Assembly (NCBI GenBank): GCA_020629315.1
Contig: JAHDDO010000013.1
Span: forward strand, 34,689-98,688
Length of the DNA: 64,000 nt
Direction of reading: 5' to 3'
Source: Saprospiraceae bacterium
GTDB lineage: Bacteria; Bacteroidota; Bacteroidia; Chitinophagales; Saprospiraceae
Shown: piece after piece, positions 9,013 through 18,218 of the stretch
How positions within the stretch are numbered: position 1 is the stretch's first letter
How the letters are laid out: each line of letters begins with the position of its first letter
Program-made: the position numbers and the translations under genes
The notes under the pieces: model-generated
What the model was told of the DNA's origin: nothing
The model's database searches: none
The model's input: the letters and a program-made list of their open reading frames with translations, nothing else

Positions 9013-9609
9013 TTATTGACTTAAGTTGCGATACATGGGATTTTCAATCAAATATTGATACACCTTGTCGGTAACTAGATATTGAATTGACTTTCCTTCT
9101 GAAATAAGTTTTCTGATATATGATGCCGAAATATGAAGGAGGGGAGCATTCAGAATGGTAACCTTATCATGATCTTGTAAGTCACCTAATTCGTACCCAG
9201 GCCTAGAGTAAACCAAGATGCTGTATAAGGCTAGAATTTGTTCATAGTTTTTCCACTTATGAAAGCTGGCTAAATTATCTCCACCCATAATCAAAACAAA
9301 CTCTCTATCCGTATATGCTTCGCTAGCATAGGTTAACGTATCTATGGTGTACGATGGTTTTGGAAGATCGAATTCTATACTACTAGCTCGAATCTTTGGA
9401 TTATCACTTATGGCTAATTGAACTAAATTGAGGCGATCATAATCTTTAGCTAACGATTTTTTCTCCTTATGAGGATTGTGGGGACTTACAACCATCCATA
9501 GTTCATCCAAATTTGTATTATTTAAAATAAAATTTGCGATGATCATATGACCCACATGAACAGGATTAAATGAGCCAAAAAATAAACCGGTCTTTTTCTT
9601 TTTTTCCAA
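9013..9609 (-). CDS. nadD: Nicotinate-nucleotide adenylyltransferase
   Basis: The 198-residue protein carries the nucleotidyltransferase signature GSFNPVHVGHM at about residues 12-22 and a C-terminal ISASYIRKLISEGKSIQYLV segment, whose S-x-x-I-R motif binds the nucleotide phosphate. The enzyme converts nicotinate mononucleotide plus ATP to deamido-NAD in the cytosolic NAD pathway. It starts at TTG 9609; no in-frame ATG precedes the active-site motif. It follows dnaN by 9 bases on the same strand. Confidence 0.93.
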   Translation of the reverse strand: MEKKKKTGLFFGSFNPVHVGHMIIANFILNNTNLDELWMVVSPHNPHKEKKSLAKDYDRLNLVQLAISDNPKIRASSIEFDLPKPSYTIDTLTYASEAYTDREFVLIMGGDNLASFHKWKNYEQILALYSILVYSRPGYELGDLQDHDKVTILNAPLLHISASYIRKLISEGKSIQYLVTDKVYQYLIENPMYRNLSQ

Positions 9610-9618
9610 TAATAGCGT

Positions 9619-10731
9619 TTAGTGGCTCATCATCACTGGCATTACTAGCATAAGTAGTGACTCGTTATCTTCTTGTTCTGATGGCAATAGAATGCCGGCT
9701 CTGCTTGGTGATGATAATTCAAATTTTACTTCATCAGATTGAATAACATTCAGCATTTCAATTAAGAATTTTGCATTGAAACCAATGGTAATAGGTTCGC
9801 CTGAATATTGACAGGAAAGCTGTTCTGTTGCTTCATTAGAGAAGTCCAAATCCTGCGCGGATATGGTTAAGCTGCCCTCTGATAAACTTAGAATAACCTG
9901 ATTGGTCGTCTTATTAGAGTAAATGACTATCCGTTTCAATGAATTCTTGAAATCGTTTCGCCCCAACGTTAATATATTAGGATTGTCTGTTGGAATTACT
10001 GCGTTATAGTCTGGATATTTAGCATCGATCAAGCGCGCAATGATTTTAGTATCATTTAAGTCAAAAAACACATTCTTTTTATTAAACGATATTTTAATAT
10101 CCTCATCAGCTAAGGCATTTTTCACTAAGCCTAAGGCTTTTTTAGGAATAATGAATTGATCATTTAATTCAACATTAATACCTGCAATACTATGCTTTAC
10201 GAGCTTGTGTGCATCTGTAGCAACCAAAATTATTTTATTATAATCTATCTGCATCAGAACACCAGTCATTGCCAGCCTGAGTTCATCACCGCTGGTAGCA
10301 AACATAGTGTTGTTAATGGCTTTCTCTAATAACTTACCAGACATACTGATTTCCTCAGTAGATTCAGCTTCAGGTAAATCCGGAAAATCATTAGGATCAT
10401 CACCACTTAACTTATATTCTCCATAGCTTGATTTTAGCTTTATCCCATAATTTTCGTCATCAACCGTAAATGAAATAGGCTGTTCAGGCAGTTCTTTTAA
10501 CGTATCCAATAATATTTTTGCAGGTACCGCTACTTTTCCATTCCCGTCTGACATCACCTCCAAGTCTGTGGTTATGGATGTCTCTAGGTTTGTCGAGCAA
10601 ATAGAAAGCACATTATCCTTTACCTCAAAAAGGAAATCCTCTAAAATGGGTAAAACAGGATTAGAACCAATGGAGCCACTGGCTATTACCAATTTTGAGA
10701 GTAATTCTGATGATGAGACGTCAAACTTCAT
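9619..10731 (-). CDS. dnaN: DNA polymerase III beta subunit (sliding clamp)
   Basis: The protein has the three-domain clamp architecture and family-typical length (370 residues from ATG 10731). It begins MKFDVSSSELLSKLVIASG and ends in the clamp tail LLMLVMPVMMSH, which contains the M-P-[VM]-R-like pocket variant. The dimeric ring tethers polymerase to DNA. An upstream in-frame ATG at 10749 would add six residues (MLINYF), but MKFDVS matches the usual family start. No dnaA is adjacent, so this gene does not mark the origin here. It is the first gene of the dnaN-nadD-porZ run. Confidence 0.95.
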   Translation of the reverse strand: MKFDVSSSELLSKLVIASGSIGSNPVLPILEDFLFEVKDNVLSICSTNLETSITTDLEVMSDGNGKVAVPAKILLDTLKELPEQPISFTVDDENYGIKLKSSYGEYKLSGDDPNDFPDLPEAESTEEISMSGKLLEKAINNTMFATSGDELRLAMTGVLMQIDYNKIILVATDAHKLVKHSIAGINVELNDQFIIPKKALGLVKNALADEDIKISFNKKNVFFDLNDTKIIARLIDAKYPDYNAVIPTDNPNILTLGRNDFKNSLKRIVIYSNKTTNQVILSLSEGSLTISAQDLDFSNEATEQLSCQYSGEPITIGFNAKFLIEMLNVIQSDEVKFELSSPSRAGILLPSEQEDNESLLMLVMPVMMSH

Positions 10732-10823
10732 AAAGTAATTAATTAGCAATTAAGACCTAATCAACAAGAGGCTTGTATATAACTCAGATTCATTGATTTA
10801 GGCAAAGTGTAAAAATAGATTAA

Positions 10824-10856
10824 TTGCCTCAAATAGAAAATTTATTTCTTTCTTTG
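10824..10856 (+). promoter_or_regulatory. Putative sigma-A-type promoter for the M16-like gene
   Basis: A TTG at 10824-10826 is followed after 22 bases by TTTCTTTG (10849-10856), one mismatch from TAnnTTTG and within the Bacteroidota 17-23 base spacing. Transcription would start near 10863, which favours ATG 10875 as the start of the M16-like protein over the in-frame TTG at 10824. Confidence 0.4.
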
Positions 10857-10874
10857 CGAGCTATTGTTTTCCAC

Positions 10875-12137
10875 ATGCCAGACCGAAGTAAAATACCCAC
10901 CTTTACCTCAGATTTTGACATTTCACTTCAAGGGGTTATTACCCATTCGATGGAAGGTAGGGACCGTATTTATAAAGTACCCTATGATGGCGAGGTCATT
11001 CGGATAGATGTGGTTTTTCCAAGCGGTAGAATAGATGAGCGTTCACGAGCCCAAAATCGTATGTGTATCAAAACCGTATATGAAGGCTCCGAAGAGATTG
11101 ACGGTGATAGCTTCAATGAAAAAATGGACTATTATGGCGCGGTGACTGGTTCTCAAGCTGGAATGGATTATTCCTCTTTTTCATTAACCTTGATGAAGAA
11201 AGATGTAGCAGAAGTGTTGCCTTTATGGTTGGCCATGATTAAAAGGCCTAAATTTCCGAAGGATAGGATCGCAAAACGCGTAGTTTTAGCAGCAGAGTCT
11301 TTAGAAAGAGAATTGGCAAAGAACAATGTTATAGCTTATAGAGAATTGAGCGCATTAATTTTTGGGAAAGAGCATCCGTATGGTTATAACAGTATGCCTC
11401 AAGATTATTTGGATATAAATCATCGGACACTTACCGACTTTTATAATGATACCATTTTCTGGGAAGAAGCCGTTTTTGTATTAAGTGGAGGAATAACAGA
11501 TGAAGTGGTAAAGCAGATAGAGGGTTGTTTGAAAACAGGCAACACAATAAGACAAAGAAAGACGCCTGAAACTATAGATTCAAACATAGAAAACCAACGA
11601 ATAGTAGGCCCGCAAGAAAGTCAAGCAACAATAAAACTTGGGCGCAGACTATTTCCTTTTGGCCACGAAAATGCTAAAGGTTTCCAGCTGCTAAATTTAA
11701 TTCTTGGCGGATACTTTGGTTCAAGATTAATCCGAAATATCAGAGAAGAGAAGGGCTTATGTTATCATATTGATTCTTCTATAGACACCATGTTGTTTGA
11801 TGGGTACTTTTCTATTTCGGCAGATGTTTCAATATCTAATGTAAATCTAGCTGTAGAAGAAATAAAGAAAGAATTGCTTAGGCTGCAAAATGAAGAAGTA
11901 TCTGCTGAAGAATTTAGCATTGCAAAGAACTATATTAAGGGCCAATGGCTAACATTAATTGATGGACCCTTTGCTAAAGCTTCTTTAATCAAAAACTATT
12001 TAAGAAAGGGAGCTAACCCATTGAAATTCAACAACATGTCGGATTCTTTGTCAGTAATCACGCCAAGCCATTTATTACATTTGGCCAACGAATATCTTTC
12101 AATCGAAGAACTTCATCTATTAATTGTGGGCTCATAG
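10875..12137 (+). CDS. M16-family peptidase-like protein lacking the zinc motif
   Basis: About 420 residues with the two-lobed M16B layout: an N-terminal lobe to about residue 200 and a C-terminal lobe containing GSRLIRNIREEKGLCYHIDSS (conserved R...EEKGLCY region). Where active members carry HxxEH followed by a distal Glu, this protein has SRAQNRMCIKTVYEGSEEI, so the zinc ligands are absent. It resembles the non-catalytic partner of heterodimeric M16 proteases. No catalytic partner gene lies next to it. ATG 10875 is preferred; the same frame extends upstream to a TTG at 10824. It is convergent with nothing and precedes mreB by 47 bases. Confidence 0.75.
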   Translation: MPDRSKIPTFTSDFDISLQGVITHSMEGRDRIYKVPYDGEVIRIDVVFPSGRIDERSRAQNRMCIKTVYEGSEEIDGDSFNEKMDYYGAVTGSQAGMDYSSFSLTLMKKDVAEVLPLWLAMIKRPKFPKDRIAKRVVLAAESLERELAKNNVIAYRELSALIFGKEHPYGYNSMPQDYLDINHRTLTDFYNDTIFWEEAVFVLSGGITDEVVKQIEGCLKTGNTIRQRKTPETIDSNIENQRIVGPQESQATIKLGRRLFPFGHENAKGFQLLNLILGGYFGSRLIRNIREEKGLCYHIDSSIDTMLFDGYFSISADVSISNVNLAVEEIKKELLRLQNEEVSAEEFSIAKNYIKGQWLTLIDGPFAKASLIKNYLRKGANPLKFNNMSDSLSVITPSHLLHLANEYLSIEELHLLIVGS

Positions 12138-12147
12138 AATATTAGGG

Positions 12148-12179
12148 TATAATTTTTGTTTATAGATATACACAAGGAG
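12148..12179 (+). promoter_or_regulatory. mreB promoter-like box and strong ribosome binding site
   Basis: TATAATTTTTG (12148-12158) resembles a -7 element with one extra base. AAGGAG at 12174-12179 lies 5 bases before the ATG at 12185. A full Shine-Dalgarno sequence is uncommon among the starts in this window and suggests high translation of mreB. Confidence 0.4.
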
Positions 12180-12184
12180 TTTAG

Positions 12185-13216
12185 ATGGGATTATTTAATT
12201 TTTTCAAGCAAGAGTTAGCTATTGATTTAGGTACAGCAAATACCTTAATCATTAAAGATGGGGAAGTAGTGGTGGATGAGCCATCCATTGTTGCCATCAA
12301 TCGAAAGACTAATGAAACTATAGCAGTGGGTAAGAAGGCAATGATGATGCACGAGAAAACCCATGAGAATATAAAAACTATTCGTCCACTTAAAGATGGA
12401 GTAATTGCGGATTTCCAAGCTGCGGAGAGCCTTATCCAAGGTTTAATCGATATGATTTCTGAGAAGAAAAAATTCTTCACTCATTTAAAAATGGTTATCT
12501 GTATACCATCAGGGATTACAGAAGTTGAGAAAAGAGCCGTTTTTGATTCAGCAGATCATGTTGATTCTAAAGAGACATATTTAATTCATGAACCAATGGC
12601 GGCAGCACTAGGTATTGGTCTAGATGTGGAAGCACCTGAAGGAAATATGATTGTTGATATTGGAGGGGGAACCACAGAAATTGCGGTTATTGCACTATCA
12701 GGAATTGTGACTGATCAATCTATTCGGATTGCAGGTGATGAATTCACAAATGACATTATTGACTTTATGCGTCGCAAGCATAACTTGCTTATAGGCGAGC
12801 GAACAGCTGAAATGATCAAGATCAAGGCTGGAGCTGCAATGGAAGAAATTGAAAACCCACCAGATCCTGTTCCTGTAAATGGCCGAGACATGTTAACGGG
12901 TATCCCCAAACAAGTATTTACCGATTATAGTGAAATGGCAGAAGCGTTGGATAAATCCATCAGCAAAATAGAAGAAGCCGTTTTAAAAGCCTTAGAAGAT
13001 ACGCCACCTGAATTAGCATCAGATATTTTTGTTCAAGGTATTTACTTGACAGGAGGAGGCGCTTTGTTAAGAGGTTTGGATAAACGGTTAAGTGCAAAAA
13101 CGAAACTAAAAGTTCATGTAGCAGAAGATCCGCTTAGAGCTGTTGTTAGAGGCACTGGACTGGCATTGCGAAATTCAGAAAGCTATTCTTTCTTAATAGA
13201 TAGACAGAATATTTAG
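12185..13216 (+). CDS. mreB: Rod shape-determining protein MreB (actin-like)
   Basis: The 343-residue length is typical. Actin-fold ATPase motifs are present: phosphate-1 IDLGTANTLI near the N-terminus, phosphate-2 IVDIGGGTTEIAVI in the middle, and an adenosine motif YLTGGGALLRGL near the C-terminus. MreB polymerises as filaments on the inner membrane and positions the elongation machinery. It is followed by mreC, mreD and mrdA, the normal order for an elongasome operon. The start is preceded by AAGGAG. Confidence 0.97.
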   Translation: MGLFNFFKQELAIDLGTANTLIIKDGEVVVDEPSIVAINRKTNETIAVGKKAMMMHEKTHENIKTIRPLKDGVIADFQAAESLIQGLIDMISEKKKFFTHLKMVICIPSGITEVEKRAVFDSADHVDSKETYLIHEPMAAALGIGLDVEAPEGNMIVDIGGGTTEIAVIALSGIVTDQSIRIAGDEFTNDIIDFMRRKHNLLIGERTAEMIKIKAGAAMEEIENPPDPVPVNGRDMLTGIPKQVFTDYSEMAEALDKSISKIEEAVLKALEDTPPELASDIFVQGIYLTGGGALLRGLDKRLSAKTKLKVHVAEDPLRAVVRGTGLALRNSESYSFLIDRQNI

Positions 13217-13227
13217 ATTCAAGATTT

Positions 13228-14061
13228 ATGAGAAACTTACTATTGTTTCTTGCTCGATACGGACACTTACTCCTCTTCTTATTTCTTGAGTTTATTTGCT
13301 TTTCTTTAATTGTCCAATTCAATGATTCACAAAATGAGACATGGATAAATTCTGTAAACCTGTACACAGGAAGAGTCCAAAGTAGAGCAGACCGGGTAAA
13401 CGAGTATTTACGATTGCAACAAGTGAATGATAGTTTACTTTTAGAAAACAGTGCACTTCTTTCTCAGATTATTGATTTTAAAGTTGCTTTCAAAGACAAT
13501 GCATACCAAGCCTTTGAATCAAAAGACACACTAATTCACACCATTATTCCATCCAGAGTTTGTGCTAAAACAATTCATCTACGAAATAACTTTTTCACTT
13601 TATGTAAAGGTGAAAACCATGGCATTGAAAAGGGAATGGGTGTCATTACATCAAATGGTTTAATTGGTGTTGTAAAAAGTGTACAAGAAAATTATAGCGA
13701 TGTTATTTTATTGCTGCATTCACAGAGCAGAATTAGTGTTGCCATTAAGGATAAGGATTATTTTGGAAATCTTGTTTGGCAAAGTAATAATAAGAAGCGC
13801 ATGAAGATGGAAGCGGTTCCTAAATATGCTAATTTGAATATTGGTGATACGATTGTTACATCAGGGTATAGTAATATTTTTCCAGGCGGATTATTGGTAG
13901 GCAAGGTTACTTCATTTGCACCTGAATCTGGAGGAAACAACTATGAAATTCAAGTTGAGTTGTTTAATGATATAGAGACTGCCGAGTATGTTTATGTTAT
14001 AGATATATACAACAAAAAAGAAAGAGAATTACTTTTTTCAAATCAGAAAGGCAGTGGCTGA
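13228..14061 (+). CDS. mreC: Rod shape-determining protein MreC
   Basis: The 277-residue protein has one N-terminal membrane segment (about residues 10-30) and a short coiled region (about 55-80). The periplasmic beta-rich MreC domain contains GIEKGMGVITSNGLIGVVKSV and a NIGDTIVTSGYSNIFPGGLLVGKV segment with the conserved TSG and P-x-G-x-x-V-G pattern. MreC links MreB and PBP2 in the elongasome. It lies 11 bases after mreB and overlaps mreD by 8 bases. Confidence 0.95.
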   Translation: MRNLLLFLARYGHLLLFLFLEFICFSLIVQFNDSQNETWINSVNLYTGRVQSRADRVNEYLRLQQVNDSLLLENSALLSQIIDFKVAFKDNAYQAFESKDTLIHTIIPSRVCAKTIHLRNNFFTLCKGENHGIEKGMGVITSNGLIGVVKSVQENYSDVILLLHSQSRISVAIKDKDYFGNLVWQSNNKKRMKMEAVPKYANLNIGDTIVTSGYSNIFPGGLLVGKVTSFAPESGGNNYEIQVELFNDIETAEYVYVIDIYNKKERELLFSNQKGSG

Positions 14062-14572
14062 TTCTATAAAATATATAGTACGTTTTGTTCTTATCATTTT
14101 GGTTCAAGTATTAGTCTTGAAACGAATAGACCTGAGCTATCAAAACTTTAATTATATACATATATTTATTTACCCTTTATTTTTACTCTTACTGCCTTTC
14201 AACTTTTCCAAATTTCTCTATTTATTAGTTGGATTTATTCTAGGAATCAGTGTAGATATATTTTACAATAGTTTGGGAGTTCATGCTTTTGCTACAGTGT
14301 TAGTAGCTTTCGTGAGACCTCAAGTATTACGATTTATTGAACCTCGAGAAGGATATTCAAAAGATACGGAACCGAGTATAAACAGACTTGGATTTTCATG
14401 GGTTTTGATATATACAAGTATATTACTGTTTATCCATCATTTCGTGTATTTCAGTATGGAGGTTTTCTCACCTCAATATCCCGTGGAAATAATATTACGA
14501 ACCATATTTAGTTTTATAGTATCATTGATTATTATCATGTTGATACATTTCATCTTTCGTCCAAGAAGCTAA
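14054..14572 (+). CDS. mreD: Rod shape-determining protein MreD
   Basis: The 172-residue, very hydrophobic protein has about five membrane segments, as expected for MreD. It contains GFILGISVDIFYNSLGVHAFATVLVAFVRP, the usual S-x-D-x-F...G-x-x-A-x motif. It starts at GTG 14054, inside the end of mreC, so translation is probably coupled. Identification rests on hydropathy, motif and position between mreC and the PBP2 gene. Confidence 0.9.
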   Translation: MADSIKYIVRFVLIILVQVLVLKRIDLSYQNFNYIHIFIYPLFLLLLPFNFSKFLYLLVGFILGISVDIFYNSLGVHAFATVLVAFVRPQVLRFIEPREGYSKDTEPSINRLGFSWVLIYTSILLFIHHFVYFSMEVFSPQYPVEIILRTIFSFIVSLIIIMLIHFIFRPRS

Positions 14573-14578
14573 AATTCA

Positions 14579-16414
14579 TTGAAACAACAAGTAGGAAGAA
14601 ATACGATTATTATTCTGTTTTGTCTGATTTGCTTTTCAAGTTTAATCATTAAAGCTGGACAACTACAATTGCTGGATAGAAGATATGCGGAAATTGCCCA
14701 AAGAACGACATTGGACAAACTCACCTTATATCCTTCTCGAGGCTTAATTTTCGACAGAAATAAAGAACTACTGGTTTTCAATAATCCTGTTTATGAGTTA
14801 AAGGCAATTTATAATCAAGTTCCTGAAATTGATACGTCTTTGTTTTGTTCATTACTCGAAATTGAAGAAGAAACATTTGTAGAAAACTTAAATAAAGACT
14901 GGTCCTCAAGACAATTTTCAAAATCCACACCCTTTGTATTCTTAAGTAAAATTGATCCTGAAGTATTTTCTCGTTTTCAGGAGTTTTTACATGAGTTCCC
15001 TGGGTTCTATCCAAGCATTAGAAATATACGATCATATCCTCATCAAAATGCAGCTCATATGTTGGGTTATATGGGAGAAGTAGATCGAAAAGTTTTAGAA
15101 GATTCCATCCAATATCATTTAGGTGACTATATAGGAAAGACAGGTCTTGAGAAAACGTATGAATATTTGCTGAGAGGCAAGAAGGGATATAAGTATGTAC
15201 TCAAGGATAATTTTGGAAGAGAAGTGGCATCACTTGATCAAGGCAGCTTAGATTCATTCCCAGAATCGGGTTTTGATCTAATAAGTACATTGGACCTAGA
15301 GCTCCAAAAATATGGAGAAGAACTCATGCAAGGTAAACGAGGGAGTATCGTAGCTATTGAACCTAAAACGGGTGAGATATTGAGCTGGATTTCTTCTCCG
15401 AATTATGACCCTAACTCCTTGAAACTAGGGAATAAGAGGGGAGAAAATTTTAAAAATTTATACCAAGACACGATAAATAAACCATTTCTAGATAGAGCTA
15501 TAAACGCAAAGTACCCGCCAGGATCTATATTTAAGCCCATTTTATCCTTAATTGCTTTTCAAGAAGGTGTAAGCAAACCTTCTGATTATATCCCTTGTAA
15601 TGGATATTATCAATACAAAACCTTTACGTATAAATGCCACGAGCATACGCCAACGAGTAATGTAAAAATTGCCTTACAACATTCTTGTAATAGTTACTTC
15701 TTTGATATGGTTCGAGATGTGGTTGAAATGGAAGGTTTTGATAATCCAGAAATTGGGCTGACAACCCTAAATAGATATCTAAGCAACTTTGGCTTGGGTA
15801 GACCTTTAGGTATTGACCATTGGAATGAAGGAAAAGGATTTGTGCCTACGCCTGCATTTTATAATAAGCTATATGATGATCCACACTCTAGGTGGAAGTC
15901 TACATATATAATGTCCATTGGAATTGGTCAAGGAGAGTTAGAATTAACGACTATCCAAATGGCAAACCTAGCGGCTATTTTAGCGAACAAAGGGCATTAT
16001 TATACGCCCCATTTAGTAAAAGGGTTTGCGGAATCCAATCAACGTATTCCAGATCGTTTCAACGTAAAAAGGGAAGTCGGTATAGACCTCGAGCATTTCG
16101 ATCCGGTATGGGAGGGAATGAGAAGAACCGTTCAATATGGTACCGGTTATTTGGCCAATGTCCCGGGGATTAGTATACTCGGGAAGACGGGAACAAGTCA
16201 AAACCCATTCGGTAAAGATCATGCAGTTTTCTTTGCCTTTGCTCCGGCGGAAGACCCCAAAATAGCCATTGCAGTGTATGTAGAAAATGCAGGTTTTGGT
16301 GGAGATTTGGCAGCTCCGATTGCAGGTCTTATGATAGAAAAATACATAAAGAGGGCGATTTCTCCTTTTATGAAAAATAAGGAAGCCATTATCTTAGCGA
16401 AAAATCTTCTATGA
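14579..16414 (+). CDS. mrdA: Penicillin-binding protein 2 (elongasome transpeptidase)
   Basis: The 611-residue protein has an N-terminal membrane anchor (about 8-28), a PBP dimerisation domain (about 50-220) and a transpeptidase domain. The transpeptidase SxxK is in PPGSIFKPIL (about residues 313-322), SxN is HSCNSYF, and KTG is LGKTGTSQNPFG. It cross-links peptidoglycan during side-wall growth. The start appears to be TTG 14579, seven bases after the mreD stop; I see no ATG before the membrane anchor. The rodA gene that often follows is replaced here by folA. Confidence 0.95.
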   Translation: MKQQVGRNTIIILFCLICFSSLIIKAGQLQLLDRRYAEIAQRTTLDKLTLYPSRGLIFDRNKELLVFNNPVYELKAIYNQVPEIDTSLFCSLLEIEEETFVENLNKDWSSRQFSKSTPFVFLSKIDPEVFSRFQEFLHEFPGFYPSIRNIRSYPHQNAAHMLGYMGEVDRKVLEDSIQYHLGDYIGKTGLEKTYEYLLRGKKGYKYVLKDNFGREVASLDQGSLDSFPESGFDLISTLDLELQKYGEELMQGKRGSIVAIEPKTGEILSWISSPNYDPNSLKLGNKRGENFKNLYQDTINKPFLDRAINAKYPPGSIFKPILSLIAFQEGVSKPSDYIPCNGYYQYKTFTYKCHEHTPTSNVKIALQHSCNSYFFDMVRDVVEMEGFDNPEIGLTTLNRYLSNFGLGRPLGIDHWNEGKGFVPTPAFYNKLYDDPHSRWKSTYIMSIGIGQGELELTTIQMANLAAILANKGHYYTPHLVKGFAESNQRIPDRFNVKREVGIDLEHFDPVWEGMRRTVQYGTGYLANVPGISILGKTGTSQNPFGKDHAVFFAFAPAEDPKIAIAVYVENAGFGGDLAAPIAGLMIEKYIKRAISPFMKNKEAIILAKNLL

Positions 16415-16905
16415 TCATATCATGTATCGTGGCTGTTGATAAGAATGGAGCCATTGGTAAAGGCAATGATATACCTTGGTATCTGCCCGCAGACCTAAAG
16501 TATTTCAAAAAGCAAACGTTGGATCATCATATCATCATGGGACGGAAGTGTTACGATTCCATCGGAAGACCCTTGCCCAAACGAACGAATGTCATAGTAA
16601 CTCGAAATCCCTTTTTTATTGTGAGTAACTGTTTAGTTACCCACAGTATAGAAGAAGCACTGTATATAGCAGCAGAAAACGGAGAAGAAGAAGTGTTTAT
16701 AATTGGAGGTGGGATGATTTATGAAGCTAGTCAAGGACTTTGGGACCGATTATACCTTACTGAAGTAGATGTAGTAATTGCCGATCCTGATGTTTATTTC
16801 CCAGAAGTTGACCTGTCTGAATGGACCTTAGTTTCTGAAGACCCACACAAAAAAGATGAAAAGAACGAATTTGATTATACCTTTAAGGTATTCCATAAGG
16901 AATAA
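16411..16905 (+). CDS. folA: Dihydrofolate reductase
   Basis: The 164-residue length is typical. It begins MIISCIVAVDKNGAIGKGNDIPWYLPADLKYFKK, with conserved A-x-D, W-x-L and D27-equivalent residues. The GRKCYDSIGRPLPKRTNVIVTR and IGGGMIYE segments bind NADPH. The enzyme reduces dihydrofolate to tetrahydrofolate. Its ATG overlaps the mrdA stop (ATGA), so it is the next cistron of the mre operon. Confidence 0.96.
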   Translation: MIISCIVAVDKNGAIGKGNDIPWYLPADLKYFKKQTLDHHIIMGRKCYDSIGRPLPKRTNVIVTRNPFFIVSNCLVTHSIEEALYIAAENGEEEVFIIGGGMIYEASQGLWDRLYLTEVDVVIADPDVYFPEVDLSEWTLVSEDPHKKDEKNEFDYTFKVFHKE

Positions 16906-16922
16906 TCAAATCATTAAAGAAC

Positions 16923-18215
16923 ATGACAACTTCCATTCGTGAAGCATTGCTTCACTATGTCTGGAAATGCAAACAATTTGATTTTAGGCAACTAAAGACT
17001 GAATCGGGTCTTCCGATCCAAATAAAGTCCTTAGGCCAACATAATCATAATGCAGGCCCAGATTTTCTAAATGCATCTATTCAAATAGGGAAACATCTCT
17101 GGCACGGTAGTGTCGAAATGCATATTAAAGCTAGTGATTGGTACAAGCATAAGCATCAATGGGACCCTTTTTACGAATCTGTAATTCTACATGTGGTTTG
17201 GGAAAATGATGCTTCGATTCACCATCCAAATGGAGAGCAAATACCCTGTTTAGAGATTAAGGAACAGGTTCCAAAAAGTATATTGGAGAACTATATTGAC
17301 CTGATTGAGTCCAAGGGTACTATACCCTGCCAAGGTTTATTATCCAAGCAGGATCATGATTTAAGATATCTTGTACATCCTCATTTGATTATCGAAAAAT
17401 GGCAATCTAAATCTCAGCAATATGAGCAAAGGTTGTATGAAAACAAACGAGATTGGGAGCAGCTTTTCTATGAGCAACTCATGTATTATTTAGGTGGCAC
17501 AGTAAATAAAGCCACATTTTTAGAAATAACGCAAATCTTACCTTTTACATTAATCAAACGGTATAGACATGAAATTATCAATCTCGAAGCCTTGCTGTTA
17601 GGAGTAGCAGGGATACTTAGAGAATCGCATATTGATACAGATCTAAAAGGCCTAAAGAAGCATTTTATGTTTTTACAAAAGAAGCATGGATTACACTCTT
17701 TGCCGCCCACCTTTTTAAAATATTCAAGGATGCGACCCAATGCCTTTCCTACGATTAGACTAGTGTTGGCTTCCAAATTATTCCAAAAACAGGAAGGCTT
17801 ATTTTCTAGTTTGATGAAGGCTAAAAGTGTGAAGCACATTAGAGAGTTATTATCAGTAAAGATAGAATCAGGTTTTTGGTATTCACACTATTCATTAAAA
17901 AGCAAATCCAATCCTCGAATGAAATCCATGGGTAATGACCTTATTGATATCTTACTGATCAATGTCGTTTTACCTATTCGCTTTTTATATGTTAAGACTC
18001 ATTTTGCAGATAACCGACATTTACAAACTATTGAATGGTGTAGTCAGCTGAGTCCCGAGAAAAACCAGCTAACCAGGTACTTCTCTAGCCTTTCGCTAAG
18101 CCCTGAAAATGCGGCGGAATCACAATCTTTGATACATTTGAAAAAGGAATACTGTGAACAATATCGTTGTTTAGAATGTAGGATAGGTCATTACCTTTTA
18201 AAAACTGTAAATTGA
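16923..18215 (+). CDS. DUF2851 family protein
   Basis: The 430-residue soluble protein contains the family signatures NAGPDFLNASIQIGKHLWHGSVEMHIKASDWYKHKH near residues 40-75 and a C-terminal YRCLECRIGHYLLK segment. DUF2851 (PF11013) is widespread in Bacteroidota and has no established function. The conserved D, E and H residues in the N-terminal part are reminiscent of a metal-dependent nuclease-like fold, but this is only an impression. The gene follows folA by 17 bases and precedes lpxK by 3. Confidence 0.85.
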   Translation: MTTSIREALLHYVWKCKQFDFRQLKTESGLPIQIKSLGQHNHNAGPDFLNASIQIGKHLWHGSVEMHIKASDWYKHKHQWDPFYESVILHVVWENDASIHHPNGEQIPCLEIKEQVPKSILENYIDLIESKGTIPCQGLLSKQDHDLRYLVHPHLIIEKWQSKSQQYEQRLYENKRDWEQLFYEQLMYYLGGTVNKATFLEITQILPFTLIKRYRHEIINLEALLLGVAGILRESHIDTDLKGLKKHFMFLQKKHGLHSLPPTFLKYSRMRPNAFPTIRLVLASKLFQKQEGLFSSLMKAKSVKHIRELLSVKIESGFWYSHYSLKSKSNPRMKSMGNDLIDILLINVVLPIRFLYVKTHFADNRHLQTIEWCSQLSPEKNQLTRYFSSLSLSPENAAESQSLIHLKKEYCEQYRCLECRIGHYLLKTVN

Positions 18216-18218
18216 GAT

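Noticed and set aside
9619..10874. A replication origin next to dnaN
   Set aside because: There is no dnaA and no cluster of DnaA-box-like sites in the 143-base gap; dnaN lies apart from dnaA in many Bacteroidota.
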